This document shows, one piece after another, positions 6,540 through 10,831 of a stretch of 10,831 nucleotides of DNA. The stretch comes from Desulfocapsa sp. Lineage in GTDB: Bacteria > Desulfobacterota > Desulfobulbia > Desulfobulbales > Desulfocapsaceae. The translations under genes and the position numbers were made by a program. The notes under the pieces were generated by a model, which was given only the letters and a program-made list of their open reading frames with translations, did no database searches and was not told the origin of the DNA. The DNA lies in NCBI GenBank assembly GCA_030635405.1, contig DAOVZA010000032.1, positions 1-10,831 on the forward strand, in the 5' to 3' direction. The stretch's first letter is position 1. Every line of letters starts with the position of its first letter.

Positions 6540-7352
6540 TCAGCTCTGGCCCAGTTCTTTGGAGCGATTCACTGCAGCTTCAATGGCATCCATAACAATT
6601 CCTTTGAATCCACTTCTCTCAAGAACATGTTGTGCAGCAATCGTTGTGCCACCAGGAGAGGTAACCATGGCTCGTAATTCTGCAGGATGTTTCTGTGTTT
6701 CAATGAGAAGTTTTACCGAACCTAGAATTGTTTGCAAGGCAAGCGTTTCAGCTGTGGGGCGTGGCAAACCTGCTTTAATACCAGCGTCTATCATCGCATC
6801 AGCAAAGGTGAATACATAGGCAGGACCTGATCCTGAGAGTCCTGTAACTGCATCGAGTGCTGATTCATCGAGAGCAACGGACTTTCCTATTTTGTTCAAG
6901 ATCTCTTCACACCGGAGCAAGTCATGAGCAGTTACATTTTTATTTCCACTGAATCCCGATGCCGCCTCAAGCACAAGTGCCGGAGTATTTGGCATAACGC
7001 GTATTATTTTACAATCATCACGCTGAAGAGCTGTTTCATAAAAAGAGATGGGCAAGCCTGCTGCAATGGTAATGATCAGATGCTCGGGGGTAACAAAAGT
7101 CTTACTTGACTCAAGGACAATACCCATGATCTGGGGTTTCACTGCAAGAATGATGGTTGCACAGCTATCCCAGAGTTCTTTGCTATCGGAAAAGCCCTGA
7201 ACACCATAGGTAGCTGTCATGTAGTCGCGACGTTCCTGGTTTGGTTCTGCTATGGAGATACTCTCTGCCTGATAAAGTCCAGAATCAATAATTCCACGAA
7301 TCAGAGCTTCACCCATTTGGCCGCCGCCGATAAAACCAATTTTGTTATCCAT
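6540..7352 (-). CDS. proC: Pyrroline-5-carboxylate reductase
   Basis: 270 aa, full family length. It catalyses the last step of proline synthesis, reducing pyrroline-5-carboxylate to proline with NAD(P)H in the cytoplasm. Residues 5-16 form the Rossmann dinucleotide loop (GFIGGGQMGEA). Further family marks are AVKPQ (70-74), RVMPNTPA (118-125), the signature GLSGSGPAYVF (171-181), the GLPRPTAE helix (195-202) and TSPGGTT (231-237). The start is supported by an AAAGGA Shine-Dalgarno at 7366-7361, eight bases from the ATG. nadK follows five bases downstream, so the two form an operon. The 184-base gap to the divergent Trm112-like gene must contain its promoter, although no convincing - strand boxes stand out. 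Confidence 0.95.
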   Translation of the reverse strand: MDNKIGFIGGGQMGEALIRGIIDSGLYQAESISIAEPNQERRDYMTATYGVQGFSDSKELWDSCATIILAVKPQIMGIVLESSKTFVTPEHLIITIAAGLPISFYETALQRDDCKIIRVMPNTPALVLEAASGFSGNKNVTAHDLLRCEEILNKIGKSVALDESALDAVTGLSGSGPAYVFTFADAMIDAGIKAGLPRPTAETLALQTILGSVKLLIETQKHPAELRAMVTSPGGTTIAAQHVLERSGFKGIVMDAIEAAVNRSKELGQS

Positions 7353-7469
7353 ATTCCTATTCCTTTAATCGAAAAGTTTTCAAGAATGTACCATGTCTCC
7401 GGGTAACAGTCTAGCTACGAAATTGTGAAATAGAATGATTTGATTCAAGATGAAATGTGCAACCATCCG

Positions 7470-7478
7470 TGCTAGAAT
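7470..7478 (+). promoter_or_regulatory. Candidate extended -10 promoter for the Trm112-like gene
   Basis: TGC followed by TAGAAT gives an extended -10 element (TGnTAtAAT-like, five of six in the hexamer). It lies about 59 bases upstream of the ATG at 7537. The -35 region is weak (TGAAAT about 16 bases upstream), which is tolerated when the extended -10 is present. Confidence 0.35.
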
Positions 7479-7536
7479 AGAGCACTTAAAGGTAATATAA
7501 ATCTGTGACAATAATTCATGTATTGGAGAACTGAAA

Positions 7537-7713
7537 ATGATTAGTCAGGAACTGCTTGATATTCTGGCCTGCCCTAAATGCAAGGAAGCGGTGGTACTCA
7601 ATGAAACAAAGGATGGGTTGCTGTGTAAAAAATGCAATCTGCTTTATGAGATAAGAGATGATATTCCGGTGATGCTTGTGGACGAAGCAAAATCTTTAGA
7701 CTCTGAAAAATAG
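7537..7713 (+). CDS. Trm112/YcaR-family small zinc-binding protein
   Basis: 58 codons from ATG 7537-7539 to TAG 7711-7713. A good Shine-Dalgarno (GGAGAA, 7525-7530) lies six bases before the ATG. The protein begins MISQELLDILACPKCK and has C12xxC15 and C30xxC33, the four-cysteine zinc site of the Trm112 (UPF0434/YcaR) family. Its C-terminus carries the expected YEIRDDIPVML stretch (37-47). Eukaryotic and archaeal Trm112 activates tRNA and protein methyltransferases; the bacterial protein is less understood and in many genomes sits next to lpxK or kdsB, which is not the case here. It is alone on this strand, between the divergent proC operon and a strong terminator. Confidence 0.88.
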   Translation: MISQELLDILACPKCKEAVVLNETKDGLLCKKCNLLYEIRDDIPVMLVDEAKSLDSEK

Positions 7714-7739
7714 AATTCTGTTTAGGTGTGTCATGGGGT

Positions 7740-7779
7740 ATCGATGAGGAGAAGGTGTTAATTCCTTCTCCTCATCGAT
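7740..7779. terminator. Bidirectional terminator hairpin between the Trm112-like and OFA transporter genes
   Basis: This is a perfect 16-base-pair inverted repeat: 7740-7755 pairs with 7764-7779 around an eight-base loop (7756-7763). It lies 26 bases after the Trm112-like stop and 9 bases after the transporter stop on the other strand. The + strand continues GTTTCTCC, only a moderate U-tract, and the - strand side is not T-rich. It therefore may act as a stable stem that ends or protects both convergent transcripts. Confidence 0.75.
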
Positions 7780-7788
7780 GTTTCTCCA

Positions 7789-9378
7789 TTACACATGTTG
7801 TTCTTTCTTTTTCTGCTTTACCTGTAAAACTATTGCAAGTCCGGCTGAAAGCAAACAGAGAGCAGCAGCAAGGGTGAATGCTGCAGCATAACTACCAGTC
7901 AGGATTTTAGCAAAGTTTCCCGCTGCGATACCAACAACCCCTGCAATACCATATGCAGTGAAGACCCAACCGTAGTTAGCACCCAGGTTCTTTGCCCCAA
8001 AAAAATCGGCAGTGGCAGAAGGAAACAGGGCGAAATTACCACCAAAATTAAATCCGACCAGTGCAGCTCCAAAACTAAGAGTTGCTTCAGTTTTCATTCC
8101 AGCCAGGAAGAACATGATACCTGCCTGAAGAAGAAACATGGCAACAAAAGTTGCAGTTCGACCAATTCGATCAGAAATAAAACCCCATACTATTCTTCCA
8201 ATTGCGTTAAAAATTGCGAGCAGACCTACCGCAGCAGATCCTTTTAACATCAATGCACTTATCTCGGATGCACTTAGAGTATTCCCAGCATCCATAGCAG
8301 CTGAGACCAGTTGTTCTCCGGCAAATACTTTGATAATACCTATGACCATAAGACCTGCCATGGCACCACTGAAGAACATTAGCCAGAGAAGATAAAAAGC
8401 AGGTTCTTTTAATGTCTCCTGCCATGTCGAATCTGTTTTAACTGTATTGTTTACAGCAGCAGGAGCAGCTGATGGTGGGTTGCTAAGTAAAAGTGCGCCA
8501 GTTGTAACTCCTACAATACAAATCACGCCATGCATAATAAAGAATGGGAAGATGCCCTGTTTGCCAATATAGCCAAGAGCTCCCCATTTTTGACTAAAGA
8601 GATACGCTCCCAGACCAAACCCGGCCACAGCAATTCCACTTACCAATCCTTTATTGTCAGGAAACCATTTCATAAGAGCTGCGATGGGACAAACGTAGGC
8701 AAAACCAATTCCAGCTCCTGCCATGAAACCGATGGTTCCCCATAACAGAAGGAGCCTGTCCATTTCTGCAACCTTCCCAACATACTGGCTGCCAAGTAAA
8801 ACACTGGCGACAATACAGGTCGTCATAATACCCATTGGAGCGTATCGTATAATGACTGAGTCTTCCGTGGCGTGCCCAAAGAATGCATCAAAAACCATAA
8901 GTACAAGAAGTGTTACAACTCCGGCAAAAAGGGCATGAGCAAGATAAAAAACAATGGCATTTGTCATGAGACCGGCATAGATAAAACCGGTGCCCATCAG
9001 TAGTCCTCCGATAATTGCAGGAAATCGTGGCCCTTTGACATCCTGAACACGTCCGGCAATTACCATGACGGTGGCAAAGCTTAAAATACAGATTGAAAAG
9101 GCATATTTCAGAATACCTTGCTGTTTTGCCATTTCAATCTTGACCGTGGCAAGATCTGCGACAACTATAGTGCCTTCAACGAAAGTTCCGGCGTTAATTT
9201 GAGCTGTCTGTTGAGCTGTTGTGATGATGGGCGGGAAGATATCTGAGCTGAGTGGCTCCCAGAATATTGAGTAACCATAGACTGTACCAAGAATAAGTTG
9301 GACAAGAATTGCTCCAATAAGGACTTGGAAACGTTTTCCCTTGTTGGTAGTTACCGCGCTCGTAGTACTGGTAGCCAT
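7789..9378 (-). CDS. OFA-family (oxalate/formate antiporter-like) MFS transporter
   Basis: 529 aa, rich in hydrophobic segments; an inner-membrane carrier. OFA marks are a first helix with GTVYGYSIFWEPL (31-43), the loop GRVQDVKGPRFP (109-120), the long block GIGFAYVCPIAALMKWFP (223-240) followed by DNKGLVSGIAVAGFGLGAYL (241-260), a second-half loop GFISDRIGR, and a NFGGNFALFPSATADFFG segment with NYGWVFTAYG. Two features stand out: an expanded polar loop after helix 1 (about 42-88), and about 70 extra residues (about 145-215) between the usual third and fourth helices that look able to form two more membrane helices. Family members move small carboxylates such as oxalate, formate, lactate or pyruvate; the substrate here is unknown. 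The ATG has an excellent Shine-Dalgarno, GGAGGAA (9390-9384), five bases away. It lies downstream of ppsA on the same strand but behind a terminator, so it probably has its own promoter. Confidence 0.88.
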   Translation of the reverse strand: MATSTTSAVTTNKGKRFQVLIGAILVQLILGTVYGYSIFWEPLSSDIFPPIITTAQQTAQINAGTFVEGTIVVADLATVKIEMAKQQGILKYAFSICILSFATVMVIAGRVQDVKGPRFPAIIGGLLMGTGFIYAGLMTNAIVFYLAHALFAGVVTLLVLMVFDAFFGHATEDSVIIRYAPMGIMTTCIVASVLLGSQYVGKVAEMDRLLLLWGTIGFMAGAGIGFAYVCPIAALMKWFPDNKGLVSGIAVAGFGLGAYLFSQKWGALGYIGKQGIFPFFIMHGVICIVGVTTGALLLSNPPSAAPAAVNNTVKTDSTWQETLKEPAFYLLWLMFFSGAMAGLMVIGIIKVFAGEQLVSAAMDAGNTLSASEISALMLKGSAAVGLLAIFNAIGRIVWGFISDRIGRTATFVAMFLLQAGIMFFLAGMKTEATLSFGAALVGFNFGGNFALFPSATADFFGAKNLGANYGWVFTAYGIAGVVGIAAGNFAKILTGSYAAAFTLAAALCLLSAGLAIVLQVKQKKKEQHV

Positions 9379-9561
9379 GAAATTTCCTCCAGTTAAGAAA
9401 AAAGTATAATAGCCATACTTCTATCTTGGCATAAGCACATAAGAAAAGATAATCAAAAGGGTTTAGGTGTAAGACAATTAAAATTTATTTTGATTTGTTT
9501 TGTTGGCTATTTGCAATGGGGAAGAAATCTCGCAAATCTTTTATTACCTTAAAACAACTTA

Positions 9562-9588
9562 GGGCAAGGTGAAGATATCACCTTGCCC
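9562..9588 (-). terminator. ppsA: Rho-independent terminator of ppsA
   Basis: An 11-base-pair perfect GC-rich stem (9562-9572 with 9578-9588) surrounds a five-base loop. Reading the - strand, it lies about 31 bases after the ppsA stop and is followed by a TAAGTTGTTTTAA stretch, a moderate U-tract. The rest of the 241-base gap (9379-9619) is AT-rich and must hold the transporter promoter; a TATACT/TATTAT region near 9400 is possible as a -10, but without a good -35. Confidence 0.75.
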
Positions 9589-9619
9589 CGAAGTACTTAT
9601 CTAAAGCCTTAAAAGATAA

Positions 9620-10831
9620 TCAGGGTGCTATACCCATCTCTTTTTCTTTCTCATGAACAGCTAAACGGGTCTTGATGGCAGTATCTGGAATAAGACTCAT
9701 GGAGTCGATTCCAAGCTCAACAAGGAATGTCGCAAATTCAGGAAAATCGGATGGTCCCTGGCCACAAATTCCGATTTTCTTATTACGGCGTTTGGCAGTT
9801 TTGATAACCATACGGATCATATCTTTCACTGCCTCATCACGTTCATCAGCAATTCCAGCAATGATGCCGGAGTCACGATCAAGTCCATAGGTGAGTTGAG
9901 TCAGATCATTGGAACCGATTGAGAAACCATCAAAGATATCGGCAAAGGCATCGGCTGAGATGACATTACTTGGGATCTCACACATTACGTACAATTCAAG
10001 GCCATTCTCGCCCTGTACCAGACCACATTCCTTCATGACCTGGATGACTTTCTTACCCTCTTCAGGAGTACGGCAGAATGGTACCATCAGTTTGATGTTA
10101 TCAAGGCCCATTTCATTTCGGGCTTTTAACAGGCCGGCACATTCAAGTTCAAATGCTGGGCGATATTTAGGGTCGTAATAGCGGGAAGCTCCACGCCATC
10201 CAATCATTGGGTTTTCTTCTTTTGGCTCGTACAGTGTGCCACCCGTAAGGTTTTCGTATTCGTTACTCTTGAAATCAGAGAGACGAACAATGACATCATT
10301 AGGGTAGAATGCACAGGCAATACGACCAACACCTTCAGCTACTTTGTCAATAAAGAACTGGCGTTTATCATCGTATGCCCCGGTTTTAGCATCAATCTTG
10401 GCAACGATTTCCTTTTTCTCAGGATCGTCTGATTTCTTCAATTCTTCATAATTGTAGAGTGCCAGCGGATGCAGGCCGATGTGGGAGTTAATAATAAACT
10501 CCTCACGGGCAAGCCCAACACCATCATTAGGAATCTGACATTCGGTGAATGCTTTTTCCGGAATGGCAAGGTTCATCATGATTTTGGTCTTGGTCTCGGG
10601 CAGGTTACCAAGATCCTGTCTATCAATTTCAAACTTGAGCAGACCTTCATACACATAGCCGGTTTCGCCTTCAGCGGAAGATGCGGTGATCTCCATACCG
10701 GTTTTGATATGATCGGTGCCATCCGCTGTTCCAATGACACATGGAATTCCAAGCTCACGGGAGATGATGGCAGCATGGCAGGTTCGTCCACCACGGTTAG
10801 TGATGATAGCCCCTGCAATTTTCATGATCGG
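9620..10831 (-). CDS. ppsA: Phosphoenolpyruvate synthase, C-terminal half (partial)
   Basis: The frame is open to the window edge, so the gene start is outside; about 403 codons of an enzyme usually near 800 aa are seen. It converts pyruvate and ATP to PEP, AMP and phosphate in the cytoplasm, feeding gluconeogenesis. Near the edge is the swivelling phosphohistidine domain TNRGGRTCHAAI, with the catalytic His codon at 10777-10775. The C-terminal PEP/pyruvate-binding barrel shows GWRGASRYYD, YVMCEIPSN, SIGSNDLTQLTYGLDRDS and ICGQGPSDFPEFA (with the active-site Cys) ahead of the final SLIPDTA. These match PpsA better than pyruvate phosphate dikinase. The Met at 10825 is internal. A terminator hairpin follows the stop. 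Nearness to a carboxylate transporter fits growth on pyruvate-, lactate- or acetate-like compounds, but that link is an inference. Confidence 0.93.
   Translation of the reverse strand, partial: PIMKIAGAIITNRGGRTCHAAIISRELGIPCVIGTADGTDHIKTGMEITASSAEGETGYVYEGLLKFEIDRQDLGNLPETKTKIMMNLAIPEKAFTECQIPNDGVGLAREEFIINSHIGLHPLALYNYEELKKSDDPEKKEIVAKIDAKTGAYDDKRQFFIDKVAEGVGRIACAFYPNDVIVRLSDFKSNEYENLTGGTLYEPKEENPMIGWRGASRYYDPKYRPAFELECAGLLKARNEMGLDNIKLMVPFCRTPEEGKKVIQVMKECGLVQGENGLELYVMCEIPSNVISADAFADIFDGFSIGSNDLTQLTYGLDRDSGIIAGIADERDEAVKDMIRMVIKTAKRRNKKIGICGQGPSDFPEFATFLVELGIDSMSLIPDTAIKTRLAVHEKEKEMGIAP

Noticed and set aside
8207..8425. 72-codon - strand open frame inside the OFA transporter, Cys-rich in appearance
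   Set aside because: The cysteines come from reading transporter codons in another frame; the transporter frame is continuous and full of family motifs.
9400..9530. Sigma-54 (-24/-12) promoter upstream of the OFA transporter
   Set aside because: Several TGGC and TGC pieces occur, but none has the GG-GC spacing required for sigma-54 promoters.

Overview
The window looks like a chromosomal segment from a Gram-negative, probably anaerobic bacterium of the Desulfobacterota (Desulfobulbales-like). The basis is outer-membrane lipoproteins with lipoboxes, an OFA-family carboxylate transporter close to PEP synthase, an NtrC-type sigma-54 activator and a moderate-to-low G+C content. The lineage is inferred from protein style alone and is not firm. 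There are no rRNA, tRNA, CRISPR, insertion-sequence or phage signals.

Layout. Positions 1-81 hold the 3' end of a Crp/Fnr-type regulator on the + strand; it overlaps the end of the next gene tail to tail. From 3188 down to 41, five genes lie on the - strand: a TrxC-like thioredoxin, an unrecognised lipoprotein, a FlgO-domain lipoprotein, a small zinc-ribbon gene (1081-1311), and a YafK/DpaA-like L,D-transpeptidase-fold protein. Most of this run is envelope-related. After a short divergent promoter region, two + strand genes follow: a PHP-domain phosphoesterase and a sigma-54-dependent response regulator with no adjacent sensor kinase. The - strand pair proC-nadK converges on them, linking NADP supply with an NADPH-using enzyme. 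A 58-codon Trm112-family zinc protein (7537-7713) stands alone on the + strand. A strong perfect hairpin separates it from an OFA-family MFS transporter on the - strand. The right edge is the C-terminal half of PEP synthase (ppsA, - strand), followed by its own hairpin terminator.

The most interesting item is the small gene at 1081-1311. It encodes a zinc-ribbon protein with CxxC near the N-terminus and CxC near the C-terminus. The reading frame is intact on both sides of a single in-frame TGA that directly follows the CxxC pair. This could be a recent nonsense mutation or a selenocysteine codon. The downstream RNA shows only a weak SECIS-like stem, so the two cannot be separated from this sequence alone. 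Other points worth a look are a thioredoxin with TCGPC instead of WCGPC, an apparent extra hydrophobic segment in the OFA transporter, and a FlgO-type lipoprotein pair with no flagellar genes nearby.
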